Shown here: one piece after another, positions 1 to 6,495 of the stretch | Layout of the letters: every line of letters starts with the position of its first letter | Numbering within the stretch: the stretch's first letter is position 1 | NCBI GenBank assembly: GCA_022758945.1 | Contig: JAEMQE010000115.1 | Coordinates: forward strand, 1 to 9,072 | Reading direction: 5' to 3' | From: Lentimicrobium sp. | GTDB lineage: Bacteria > Bacteroidota > Bacteroidia > Flavobacteriales > Flavobacteriaceae | Length of the DNA stretch: 9,072 nt | Notes under the pieces: generated by a model | Databases searched by the model: none | What the model was told of the DNA's origin: nothing | The model's input: the letters and a program-made list of their open reading frames with translations, nothing else | Program-made: the position numbers and the translations under genes

Positions 1-147
1 ATTGATAGTTTTGTCTTCTAATTCAAAAAGTTTGATTTTATTTCTTTGTCCTATTATAAAATTTGTACCTGTGGTATCAAAAAATTTTATATGTTCTGAC
101 AGTTTATCCCCATAATCTTTATGTTTATCATTTAATATCAAATTCAT
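1..147 (-). CDS. LPS kinase (Kdo/WaaP-like), N-terminal fragment, runs off the left edge
   Basis: The minus strand has an ATG at 147-145 and an uninterrupted frame of 49 codons to the window edge. The peptide begins MNLILNDKHKDYGDKLSEHI and continues with a TGTNFIIGQRNKIKLFELEDKTIN stretch in two parts: a G-x-R-N turn, then a hydrophobic strand. This resembles the N-terminal nucleotide-binding lobe of the Kdo/WaaP-type lipopolysaccharide kinases found in Flavobacteriaceae. Such kinases phosphorylate Kdo or heptose in the LPS inner core at the cytoplasmic face of the inner membrane. The catalytic HxD and DxD residues would lie outside the window, so activity cannot be judged. The divergent glycosyltransferase genes beside it support an LPS role. 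The family call is from recognition of a short fragment and is moderately sure; that this is a coding start is more certain. Confidence 0.6.
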   Translation of the reverse strand, partial: MNLILNDKHKDYGDKLSEHIKFFDTTGTNFIIGQRNKIKLFELEDKTIN

Positions 148-210
148 ACAATTTCTTTTAGCAAATTTAGTTAGTTTTGCTCAGTAATAAAATAAAATAA
201 CATCTATTTG
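148..210. promoter_or_regulatory. Divergent intergenic region with two outward-facing -7-like boxes
   Basis: This 63-bp gap separates the minus-strand kinase from the plus-strand glycosyltransferase. On the plus strand TAGTTTTG (172-179) matches the Bacteroidota -7 consensus TAnnTTTG, about 31 bp before the ATG at 211. On the minus strand TAAATTTG (complement of 162-169) also matches, but lies only 14 bp before the kinase ATG. I see no -33 TTG at proper spacing for either box. In DNA this A+T-rich the motif can arise by chance, so this is a suggestion only. Confidence 0.3.
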
Positions 211-1161
211 ATGCGAGTAACTTTAATAAGCTTTGACAATTGGGGATTCAACAAACACATAGCCGATGCTCTTGAAAGGAAAGGTTATGTAGTAAATCAT
301 ATTGACTTTCATCTTTTCGTATATAAATACCCTGATTTTTACACCAAAATTTATAATTTTATCTTGAAAAATGTTCTGAAAAAAAATTTAAAAAACATTT
401 ACTACGGAAAAGAAATCATTAAAAAGTTACAACAAATAGGAGAAAAACAAGATCTAGTTTTGACCATAAAGGGTGATTTTATTGATCCTAAATATTTAAA
501 AGAAATTAAAAAATATACCCAAAAATCTATTGGATACTTTAATGATAATTCAGTCCGTTGTCCCAAGATAATAAAAGCAATTCCATGTTTTGACGAGGTT
601 TTTTCCTTTGAAAAAGAAGATTGCAAAAAATACAATCTAAATTTTCTCACCAATTGGATTTATGTTGAAGCACCAACAAAAACGACCACCAATTTTGAAT
701 ATGAAATTTTTAATATCAGCACAAAAGACAAACGTTTGCCGATACTTTTTAAAATTTCTAAAAATTTAAAAGATCTAAAAATAGACTATAAATTTTTAGT
801 TTTAGACAAACAAAAACCTACCACAAAAGACGGAATCGAATTCTTTGCAAACAAAATTTCATTAGAAGAAGTTTCAATCTTGATTGCCAAATCAAAAACA
901 CTGTTAGACATCAACAGAAAAGGACAAAAAGGGCTTACCTTTAGAGTGTTTGAAAGTTTAGGATTGAAAAAAAAGTTAATTACCACCAATTCCGATATTG
1001 TAAATTATGATTTTTATAACCCAAATAATATTTTGTTAGTAGATGAAAATAATCCAATAATTCCACTTTCATTTTTTGAAAGCGCTTATGTAGATATTCC
1101 AGAATCTATTTATAGAAAATACAGCTTAGATGGATGGATTAATCAAGTGTTTCTTTTATAA
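211..1161 (+). CDS. Putative glycosyltransferase (CgeB/RfaS-like), LPS or surface-glycan synthesis
   Basis: The predicted protein has 316 residues and starts at ATG 211; a TTG one codon earlier (208) is possible but less likely. It begins with a short beta-strand (MRVTLISFD) of the Rossmann type seen in GT-B glycosyltransferases. The C-terminal third has the most telling stretch, about residues 233-260: DINRKGQKGLTFRVFESLG followed by KKKLITTN. This resembles the nucleotide-sugar-binding part of CgeB-like and RfaS-like glycosyltransferases, where the FE pair would contact the donor sugar nucleotide. No signal peptide or membrane segment is evident, so a cytosolic enzyme acting at the inner membrane is expected. 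It lies 17 bp upstream of the next glycosyltransferase gene, suggesting one transcript. Codon use is strongly A/T-biased, with lysine-rich runs. The donor and acceptor sugars cannot be read from the sequence. Confidence 0.65.
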   Translation: MRVTLISFDNWGFNKHIADALERKGYVVNHIDFHLFVYKYPDFYTKIYNFILKNVLKKNLKNIYYGKEIIKKLQQIGEKQDLVLTIKGDFIDPKYLKEIKKYTQKSIGYFNDNSVRCPKIIKAIPCFDEVFSFEKEDCKKYNLNFLTNWIYVEAPTKTTTNFEYEIFNISTKDKRLPILFKISKNLKDLKIDYKFLVLDKQKPTTKDGIEFFANKISLEEVSILIAKSKTLLDINRKGQKGLTFRVFESLGLKKKLITTNSDIVNYDFYNPNNILLVDENNPIIPLSFFESAYVDIPESIYRKYSLDGWINQVFLL

Positions 1162-1178
1162 AAAATAGTTGTTAAAAC

Positions 1179-2140
1179 ATGAGAATATCAGTTGCATTAT
1201 GCACTTATAATGGCGAAACATTTATTTTTGATCAATTGCAATCCATAATTAATCAAATCTATAAAGTAGATGAAATAATAATTTGTGATGATTGCTCACA
1301 AGACAATACACATAATGTAATTTATCAATTTCAAGAAAAGTATCCCTACTTAATAAGACTTTGCATAAACGAAACCAATATTGGGGTCAATAAAAATTTC
1401 GAAAAAGCGCTTTCATTGAGCAGTGGAGATTATATTTTTTTCTGCGATCAGGATGATATTTGGAAAAAACAAAAAACAAAAAAATAATTGACGTATTTAA
1501 TAAAAATCCACCACTTGAAGGTGTATTTTCAAATGGAGATTTGATTAATGATATTGGTGAAAAAATAGAGAAAAATAGTCTTTGGGACAATATTCTATTC
1601 CTAGAAAACCATTTAAAGGAAACAATCGATTTATACTATTATATTACTAATATTCGAAATATGGTTACTGGGGCAACACTTTGTATCAAAAAAGAAATTA
1701 TTGAAACCGTTTTTCCTTTTCCAAACGAATCTGTCATGTTTCATGACGAATGGATTGCTTTAATATTAGCGTCAAGAAAATCTATTTCATATAGCACGGA
1801 GCACTTGATTTCTTACAGAGTTCATGCAAAACAGCAAATAGGCGTTATGAAATTTTCTTCTTTTAAACGAAATTCAGAGGTTATAAAATACATATTAGGA
1901 CATAAAACTACAGAAGAATACAAGTGTTTATTACAAATTCGCAAATCTTTTTTCAGAAATTATAATAAGTTTAAAAGATTAAAAAACAGCTATTCTGGCA
2001 AATTGACAATAGATTTGGACTCCATAATCGAAACCAATAAAAAAAATATAATTAAAACAGAAAAAATAATGAAAAAATCTAACTTTTTTTGTTTTTTTTC
2101 AATAAAACCATGGATAAATTCACTAATAAAAGACAATTAA
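1179..2140 (+). pseudogene. Family 2 glycosyltransferase, split by a -1 frameshift at an A7 run
   Basis: The first frame runs from ATG 1179 to TAA 1485-1487 and encodes 102 residues of a GT2 (GT-A fold) N-terminus: CTYNGE at 8-13, the DD pair at 37-38, and DQDDIW at 90-95 carrying the metal-binding acidic motif. The rest lies one frame back and ends at TAA 2138-2140. It includes GATLCIKKE, the MFHDEW segment that resembles the acceptor-side acidic motif, and ISYRVHAKQQIG, typical of rhamnosyltransferase-like GT2 enzymes. Joining the frames at the A7 run 1478-1484 gives about 320 residues, a normal family length, and reads DQDDIWKKQKTKKIIDVF, the expected spacing after DQDD. One missing A (A8 to A7) explains the break. 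The choices are a true inactivating mutation, sequencing error, slippage-based phase variation, or recoding, because A AAA AAA directly precedes the stop. It probably transfers a sugar to LPS core or O-antigen. Confidence 0.8.
1478..1487 (+). other. Slippery heptamer A AAA AAA immediately before a TAA stop
   Basis: In the first reading frame of the GT2 gene the codons are ACA AAA AAA TAA. The seven A at 1478-1484 form a canonical -1 slip heptamer in the correct phase, and a -1 slip here enters the downstream glycosyltransferase frame. Two A6 runs lie just upstream (1464-1469 and 1471-1476), so the area is prone to slippage in replication, transcription, translation and sequencing alike. I did not identify a convincing stimulatory stem-loop downstream. 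Confidence 0.5.
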
Positions 2141-2372
2141 CCTAAATAAAATTACAATGATAAGACATCTTACTTTCTTTAAAAACTGACAATTATTTTG
2201 ATGCCAAAATACTAGTGGTCCTAATTATATCTATTGAAAAAAAACACAACTTCCCTTTTAGGAAGAACAATTTATTACAGAAAAAAAATTAAGGATAAAG
2301 ATAACATTAAAGAAAAATTAAATAAAACCATCTAACCCGTTTGGTATAATTAGTTTTTGATGATACTTTATT
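2141..2372. other. A+T-rich stretch without a convincing gene; possible coding debris
   Basis: No open frame of useful length with a start codon is present. Short fragments exist. ATG 2157 gives only ten codons before TGA. A frame without a start (about 2164-2293) contains a hydrophobic ILVVLIISI segment. Another frame ends at TAA 2333-2335 and reads LLGRTIYYRKKIKDKDNIK near its end, which looks like a possible protein C-terminus. Together they might be remains of a gene broken by several indels between the two glycosyltransferases, but chance frames in low-complexity DNA explain them nearly as well. I could not name an ancestor. Confidence 0.3.
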
Positions 2373-2520
2373 GTCAATGGTAGTGATTTTCGACAGAAAA
2401 TCGTCCTTCGACAAACTAAGGATGACAGAACAAGAAAAATATTATTATAAACGGTTCTCGATACATTTTTTGTTCCTCCAGATAGCTATCGGGATATGCA
2501 CAAAAAACACTACCATTGAC
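2373..2520. repeat. 148-bp element bounded by perfect 13-bp inverted repeats (MITE-like)
   Basis: GTCAATGGTAGTG at 2373-2385 is repeated as its exact reverse complement at 2508-2520. The pairing continues inward past one mismatch with TTTT opposite AAAA. Inside are a hairpin-forming motif at 2401-2425 (TCGTCCTT, then AAGGATGA) and a segment at about 2451-2494 with GGTTCTCGATAC and the palindrome GATAGCTATC. Both remind me of dispersed intergenic repeats of flavobacterial genomes. No transposase is encoded. I see no clear target-site duplication outside the arms, so it could be a small non-autonomous mobile element, a composite of older repeats, or a long stem-loop at the end of the upstream transcript. 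A short open frame across it is a by-product of the repeat. Confidence 0.55.
2401..2425. repeat. Small inverted repeat inside the 148-bp element
   Basis: TCGTCCTT (2401-2408) and AAGGATGA (2418-2425) form an 8-bp stem with one G-T pair around a 9-base loop, CGACAAACT. The whole motif resembles a short repeat that I recall as frequent between flavobacterial genes. Its repetitive nature must be confirmed against a genome. Confidence 0.45.
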
Positions 2521-2574
2521 GTTTTTAATAATTGCACCCAAAGAGTAATACATAATATTTTTTAAACATTGAAT

Positions 2575-3636
2575 ATGCTAACAAAAATAAATGAATACCG
2601 AAGGATTATAACTAAAATCCTAACCCAAAACCTAGGGAATTCTCATAAGAATCCTACAGTCGATTTATCTGAAAAAGTTACAATCAATAGAGTTTTAATC
2701 TGCAGACCTAATCATCGATTAGGAAACCTATTGCTAATAACTCCATTTATTCAGGAAATCTCTTCTACTTTTCCTGATTGCAAAATAGATTTATTTGTAA
2801 AAGGAGGTTTGGGTCCAATTATATTTAAAAATTACGAAAATATTAATGATATAATTGAACTCCCAAAAAAACCTTTTAAAAATTTATTCCAGTATTTTTT
2901 GGTTTGGACGAAACTAAAAAAACAGCACTATGATATTGTAATAAATATTGAGAAAGGTTCTTCGTCTGGAAGAATTGCGACGCAGTTTGCCACCGCGAAA
3001 TATAAGTTTTTCGGGAAAGCAGACGAAATAATTAACACTCAATACAAAGATTATGAACATATTGCCAAATATCCCGTTTATGACTTTAGACTTTTTCTGA
3101 CGACATTAGGATACATAAAAAACAATAACCCAATTCCATCTTTAAATCTTAAATTAAGCCTTTCGGAACTAAATGAAGGAAAAAAAATATTGGATTCAAT
3201 CGTGAGTAGCGAAAAAAAAACCATCTGTATCTTTACTTACGCAACATCAGACAAATGTTATTCAGAAACTTGGTGGGAAGAGTTTTATAAAAAATTGAAA
3301 AATGAATTTGAAATTAATTATAATATAATTGAGGTTTTGCCTGTTGAAAACATTTCACAAATAGGATTTAAAGCCCCAACATTTTATAGTAAAGATATTC
3401 GCGAAATTGGTTCATTAATAGCAAATACGATACTTTTTATTGGCGCTGATAGTGGTATTATGCATTTGAGCAGCGCTGTAAATACAACGACAATAGGATT
3501 GTTCTCTCGTGCCAATCAAAATATGTATATGCCCTACAACAATAATAGTTTAGCAATAAACACGAATGAAAGCAGTATAGACGAATGTATTAAAACCATA
3601 AATAGCATAATAATCATTAAACAATTAAGTCTGTAA
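2575..3636 (+). CDS. Glycosyltransferase family 9 (ADP-heptose:LPS heptosyltransferase type)
   Basis: From ATG 2575 the protein has 353 residues; a TTG two codons upstream (2569) is an alternative start. The N-terminal Rossmann domain carries NRVLICRPNHRLGNLLLITP at about 38-57, matching the R-x(n)-G-D-x-x-x-x-TP donor-side motif of GT9 enzymes, with LGN in place of the usual IGD. The C-terminal domain has FIGADSGIMHLSSA at about 288-301 and a following IGLF, the GT9 nucleotide-sugar-binding signature (G-x-D-S-G-x-x-H). GT9 enzymes transfer ADP-activated heptose to the LPS inner core in the cytosol. In Bacteroidota the true donor may differ, so the substrate is open. It lies with other LPS genes, but the element and debris upstream leave more than 400 bp to the previous gene, so it probably has its own promoter, which I could not find. 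Conserved motifs are intact, suggesting a working gene. Confidence 0.8.
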   Translation: MLTKINEYRRIITKILTQNLGNSHKNPTVDLSEKVTINRVLICRPNHRLGNLLLITPFIQEISSTFPDCKIDLFVKGGLGPIIFKNYENINDIIELPKKPFKNLFQYFLVWTKLKKQHYDIVINIEKGSSSGRIATQFATAKYKFFGKADEIINTQYKDYEHIAKYPVYDFRLFLTTLGYIKNNNPIPSLNLKLSLSELNEGKKILDSIVSSEKKTICIFTYATSDKCYSETWWEEFYKKLKNEFEINYNIIEVLPVENISQIGFKAPTFYSKDIREIGSLIANTILFIGADSGIMHLSSAVNTTTIGLFSRANQNMYMPYNNNSLAINTNESSIDECIKTINSIIIIKQLSL

Positions 3637-3775
3637 AGCAGTTTTATGATTTGGCATATTCAAGTTATAAATGCACCTTTTTCCTTATTTGTTAATTTGT
3701 ATAATTAATTATTCACTCTAATACATTATAAATTAAAAGAGATAGGAATGCACTTTGATTTAGAAAAGATTTAAT

Positions 3776-4345
3776 ATGGAAAATATCAACCAGGAAATCC
3801 ACAAAGCCTTCGAAACAATTCAACAAGGCGGCATTATACTTTATCCAACGGACACCGTTTGGGGAATTGGTTGCGATGCCACAAATGCTGAAGCGGTCGC
3901 TAAAATCTACAAACTCAAACAAAGAGCCGAAACGCAATCGATGATTTGCTTAATGAATGGCGAAAAAATGATGTACAATGTTTTCAAGGACATTCCAGAA
4001 GTAGCTTGGCAAATAATAGATTTATCCGAGAAGCCAACAACTTTGATTCTTGATAAACCACGAAATGTGGCAGCTAATTTAATTGCTACAGATAATACTT
4101 TAGGAATCCGAATCGTAAAAGAGCCTTTTTGTTTTAAATTGATGGAAAAAATGCGAAAACCATTGGTTTCTACTTCAGCAAATATCTCAGGACAGCCCAC
4201 TCCTATTGCCTTCAAAGATATTAGCCCAGAAATTATAAAAGGTGTGGACTATGTTGTAAATTTGCAGCGCGAAAAAATTGCCGGAAAACCATCGACGATT
4301 ATAAAATTGACTAGTGATTCACAGGTGAAAGTAATAAGGAAATAA
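3776..4345 (+). CDS. tsaC: L-threonylcarbamoyladenylate synthase (Sua5/YciO/YrdC family)
   Basis: The protein has 189 residues and makes threonylcarbamoyl-AMP from threonine, bicarbonate and ATP. This is the first step of t6A37 modification of ANN-decoding tRNAs, completed by the TsaD complex. The single YrdC domain is whole: GGIILYPTDTVWGIGCDATN at 18-37, the basic KLKQR at 46-50 (K-x-R substrate site), LGIRIV at 109-114, STSANISG at 132-139, and KPSTII at 171-176. The length fits the short TsaC form, without the extra C-terminal Sua5 domain. ATG 3776 is preferred because the family N-terminus begins a few residues before the first strand. The 139-bp gap upstream is A+T-rich and shows no clear promoter. 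A hairpin repeat follows 18 bp after the stop, then cca, another tRNA-maturation gene on the same strand. Confidence 0.92.
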   Translation: MENINQEIHKAFETIQQGGIILYPTDTVWGIGCDATNAEAVAKIYKLKQRAETQSMICLMNGEKMMYNVFKDIPEVAWQIIDLSEKPTTLILDKPRNVAANLIATDNTLGIRIVKEPFCFKLMEKMRKPLVSTSANISGQPTPIAFKDISPEIIKGVDYVVNLQREKIAGKPSTIIKLTSDSQVKVIRK

Positions 4346-4362
4346 AGAATATATGTTATTGT

Positions 4363-4434
4363 TTGTCATTTCGACGAAGGAGAAATCGCATTAGTTGCTC
4401 TCGTTATGTGATTTCTCCTTCGTCGAAATGACAA
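4363..4434. repeat. Long hairpin repeat between tsaC and cca (perfect 25-bp arms)
   Basis: The 25 bases at 4363-4387 (starting TTGTCATTTCGACGAAGG) are the exact reverse complement of 4410-4434. Past one G-T pair the stem continues three more pairs, leaving a loop of 14 bases at 4392-4405. The arm resembles a repeat I associate with many intergenic sites in Flavobacterium genomes. It begins 18 bp after the tsaC stop and ends 14 bp before the cca ATG, so it would fold in a shared transcript. There is no T-run on either side, so it is not a classic intrinsic terminator. It may stabilise or attenuate the RNA. Confidence 0.8.
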
Positions 4435-4448
4435 TTATACAAAAATTA

Positions 4449-5864
4449 ATGAACTACAAATCAGCCTTAAATAATAAAATATTCGAAGTCATTTCTCAAG
4501 CTTCCCAAGAACTTAACATCGATAGTTATGTGATTGGCGGCTTCGTGAGAGATTTAATTCTTGAAAGAGACTTCAAAAAAGACATCGATATTGTTGCCGT
4601 GGGTAGCGGAATAGAACTCGCCTTGAAAGTTTCGAAATTGCTTCCAAAAAAGCCAAAAGTTCAGGTTTTCAAAAATTACGGAACAGCAATGTTGCGATTT
4701 GAAGAAATTGAAATCGAATTTGTGGGTGCTCGAAAAGAATCCTATCATTTTGAAAGCCGAAATCCTGTTGTAGAAAACGGAACATTGGAAGACGACCAAA
4801 ACCGTCGTGATTTTACCATCAATGCTTTGGCTTTATCTTTAAACAAAGGTAATTTTGGCGAACTCTCCGACCCTTTCAACGGATTGGAAGACCTGAAAAA
4901 CAAAATCATCAAAACGCCACTCGATCCTGATATTACTTTCTCTGACGATCCTTTGCGAATGTTGAGAGGCATTCGATTTGCAACACAATTGGGTTTTGAA
5001 ATCGAAGAAAAATCATTGAATTCAATTACCAAAAATGCGGATAGGATTAATATTATTTCAGGTGAACGAATTGTCGATGAATTGAATAAAATCCTTTCTA
5101 CCGATATGCCTTCGGTTGGATTTTTATTGCTTTATAAAACCGGTCTTTTAGATATTATTCTCCCAGAATTAACCGCTTTGAACCAAGTGGAGGAAATAGA
5201 AGGACAAACTCATAAAAACAATTTTTACCATACGCTGGAAGTAGTCGATAATATTTGTCCAAATACTGATGATGTTTGGCTGCGTTGGTCGGCTTTATTG
5301 CACGACATTGGAAAAGCACCAACCAAACGTTTCAACAAAAAACAAGGCTGGACTTTTCACGGACACGAATTCCTGGGTGGAAAAATGGCCAAGAAAATCT
5401 TCGAAAGATTGCACATGCCGTTGAACCACAAAATGAAATTTGTTCAAAAAATGGTGATGATGAGCTCACGTCCTATTGTTTTATCAGAAGATATGGTAAC
5501 CGATTCTGCGGTGCGTCGTTTGGTTTTTGATGCTGGCGAAGATGTGGAAAGCTTGATGACTTTGTGCGAAGCCGACATAACGACCAAAAACCCCAATAAA
5601 TTCAAGAAATACCACCATAATTTTGAGATTGTTCGCCAAAAAATTGTGGAAGTGGAAGAACGAGATCACGTTCGAAAATTTCAACCACCCATTTCTGGAG
5701 AAGAGATTATGGCTATTTTTAATTTGCAGCCTTCCCGTGAAATTGGAGTATTGAAAGAAGCCGTGAAAGAAGCTATTTTGGAAGGGGAAATTCCAAATGA
5801 ATATCAAGCAGCTTATGACTTTGTATTGAAAAGAGGAGCTAAATTAGGTTTGACAAAAGTTTAA
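4449..5864 (+). CDS. cca: CCA tRNA nucleotidyltransferase with HD domain
   Basis: The 471-residue protein adds or repairs the 3' CCA end of tRNAs using CTP and ATP. The class II nucleotidyltransferase head is intact: GGFVRD at 30-35, DIDIV at 45-49 with the two metal-binding aspartates D45 and D47, ESRNP at 102-106, RRDFTINAL at 119-127, and the neck motif DDPLRMLRGIRFATQ at about 166-180. A C-terminal HD phosphohydrolase-type domain follows, with H261, LLHDIGKAPT (H285, D286) and GHE at 305-307. The start ATG 4449 gives the usual family N-terminus. The frame remains open upstream through the right arm of the hairpin repeat, and an ATG at 4428 would add seven residues (MTIIQKL) encoded partly by repeat DNA, so I reject it. 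GC content is visibly higher than in the glycosyltransferase genes upstream. Pairing with tsaC makes a small tRNA-maturation neighbourhood. Confidence 0.95.
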   Translation: MNYKSALNNKIFEVISQASQELNIDSYVIGGFVRDLILERDFKKDIDIVAVGSGIELALKVSKLLPKKPKVQVFKNYGTAMLRFEEIEIEFVGARKESYHFESRNPVVENGTLEDDQNRRDFTINALALSLNKGNFGELSDPFNGLEDLKNKIIKTPLDPDITFSDDPLRMLRGIRFATQLGFEIEEKSLNSITKNADRINIISGERIVDELNKILSTDMPSVGFLLLYKTGLLDIILPELTALNQVEEIEGQTHKNNFYHTLEVVDNICPNTDDVWLRWSALLHDIGKAPTKRFNKKQGWTFHGHEFLGGKMAKKIFERLHMPLNHKMKFVQKMVMMSSRPIVLSEDMVTDSAVRRLVFDAGEDVESLMTLCEADITTKNPNKFKKYHHNFEIVRQKIVEVEERDHVRKFQPPISGEEIMAIFNLQPSREIGVLKEAVKEAILEGEIPNEYQAAYDFVLKRGAKLGLTKV

Positions 5865-5919
5865 GTATTGTTTACTCTTCGTTATTTAAAAAATCCTTAT
5901 TTTTATAAAAATTTTGATT

Positions 5920-6225
5920 ATGAACATAGATGAATTCAAATTAGAAATAATAGCCAAAATCATTGCAACTGACGATGTCGCTCTTTTGAATAAAATTCAA
6001 GAAATAATAAACGATTATGAATTGAATTCGTTAGTTAATGAACCAACTTCAACGTATGAAAAAGCGACTTCTGAGAAAATTTTTGTTTTAAATGAATGGC
6101 AGCAAAAGAGAATTGATATTGCTTTAAAACAAGTTGAAAACGGGGAATATATTTCTGATGAAGAAGCTGAAAAAGAAATCCAAATATGGTTCAAAGAAGA
6201 AGACGAAAGATTGAGTGGACAGTAA
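5920..6225 (+). CDS. Antitoxin-like protein of a type II toxin-antitoxin pair
   Basis: The protein has 101 residues from ATG 5920; a TTG two codons earlier is a weaker start. It is acidic, with a helical N-terminus (EFKLEIIAKIIATDDVALLNKIQEII) in the position of a dimerisation or DNA-contact region. The C-terminal part, about residues 62-96 (EWQQKRIDIALKQVENGEYI, then DEEAEKEIQ), has the pattern seen in Bacteroidota antitoxins that wrap a RelE/ParE toxin. Its 3' end overlaps the downstream toxin gene by 40 bp, a strong sign of a paired module and translational coupling. Typical antitoxins of this kind neutralise the toxin and bind their own promoter. The 55-bp upstream gap contains TATTTTTA at 5898-5905, one mismatch from a -7 box, with no clear operator palindrome. 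The family is inferred from pattern and context. Confidence 0.72.
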   Translation: MNIDEFKLEIIAKIIATDDVALLNKIQEIINDYELNSLVNEPTSTYEKATSEKIFVLNEWQQKRIDIALKQVENGEYISDEEAEKEIQIWFKEEDERLSGQ

Positions 6226-6494
6226 ATGCCATTCTAACCAAGAAAAATATCTTTCATTATTGGAACAATCGAAATAAATCAACCGTTTATAGCCAAAAAT
6301 TGAATCAACTATTTACAACAACATTACGTACTATAGAAAATTCTCACGAAGCATCAATTGCCATCAAAAAAGAAAACATTCGAGCAATTTTAGTTAGAGA
6401 TTATTATCTAATTTTTGAAATTACCGAATCAAATATAAAAGTTTTAGACATCTGGGACACTCGCCAAAATCCTCAAGACTTTCCAATAAAATAA
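6186..6494 (+). CDS. RelE/ParE-superfamily toxin
   Basis: The protein has 102 residues and fits the usual length of RelE/ParE toxins. The core pattern is visible: a helical N-terminal half (KIEWTVNAILTKKNIFHYWN), then the beta-sheet with NIRAILVRDYYLIFEI at about 65-80 and LDIWDTRQNP at 87-96. The arginine, tyrosine and terminal D-x-R-x-x-P residues match toxins of this fold, which either cleave mRNA on the ribosome (RelE) or poison gyrase (ParE). Sequence alone does not decide which. The only ordinary start is ATG 6186 inside the antitoxin gene. It adds an arginine-rich leader (MVQRRRR) that may not be native; an ATT at 6210, aligned with the usual family N-terminus, is a non-canonical alternative. 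The stop is followed after one base by the ctaA start, so the module is likely co-transcribed with heme A synthesis. Confidence 0.78.
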   Translation: MVQRRRRKIEWTVNAILTKKNIFHYWNNRNKSTVYSQKLNQLFTTTLRTIENSHEASIAIKKENIRAILVRDYYLIFEITESNIKVLDIWDTRQNPQDFPIK

Positions 6495-6495
6495 A

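Noticed and set aside
2371..2565. Open frame of 64 codons across the 148-bp element (contains SSFDKLRMT)
   Set aside because: It is created by the repeat sequence. The peptide has low-complexity runs and no domain, and the frame simply reads through the inverted repeat.
3713..3937. Minus-strand frame overlapping the start of tsaC
   Set aside because: It is a shadow of the well-supported tsaC reading frame with no recognisable features.
4363..4434. Intrinsic terminator for tsaC
   Set aside because: The stem is long and perfect, but no T-run follows on either strand, so it is recorded as a repeat hairpin.
4395..4448. N-terminal extension of Cca upstream of ATG 4449
   Set aside because: The added residues are translated from the loop and right arm of the hairpin repeat and do not fit the family N-terminus, which begins at MNYKSALNN.
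5276..5530. Plus-strand frame inside cca
   Set aside because: It lies wholly within the HD domain of cca in another frame and resembles no protein I know.
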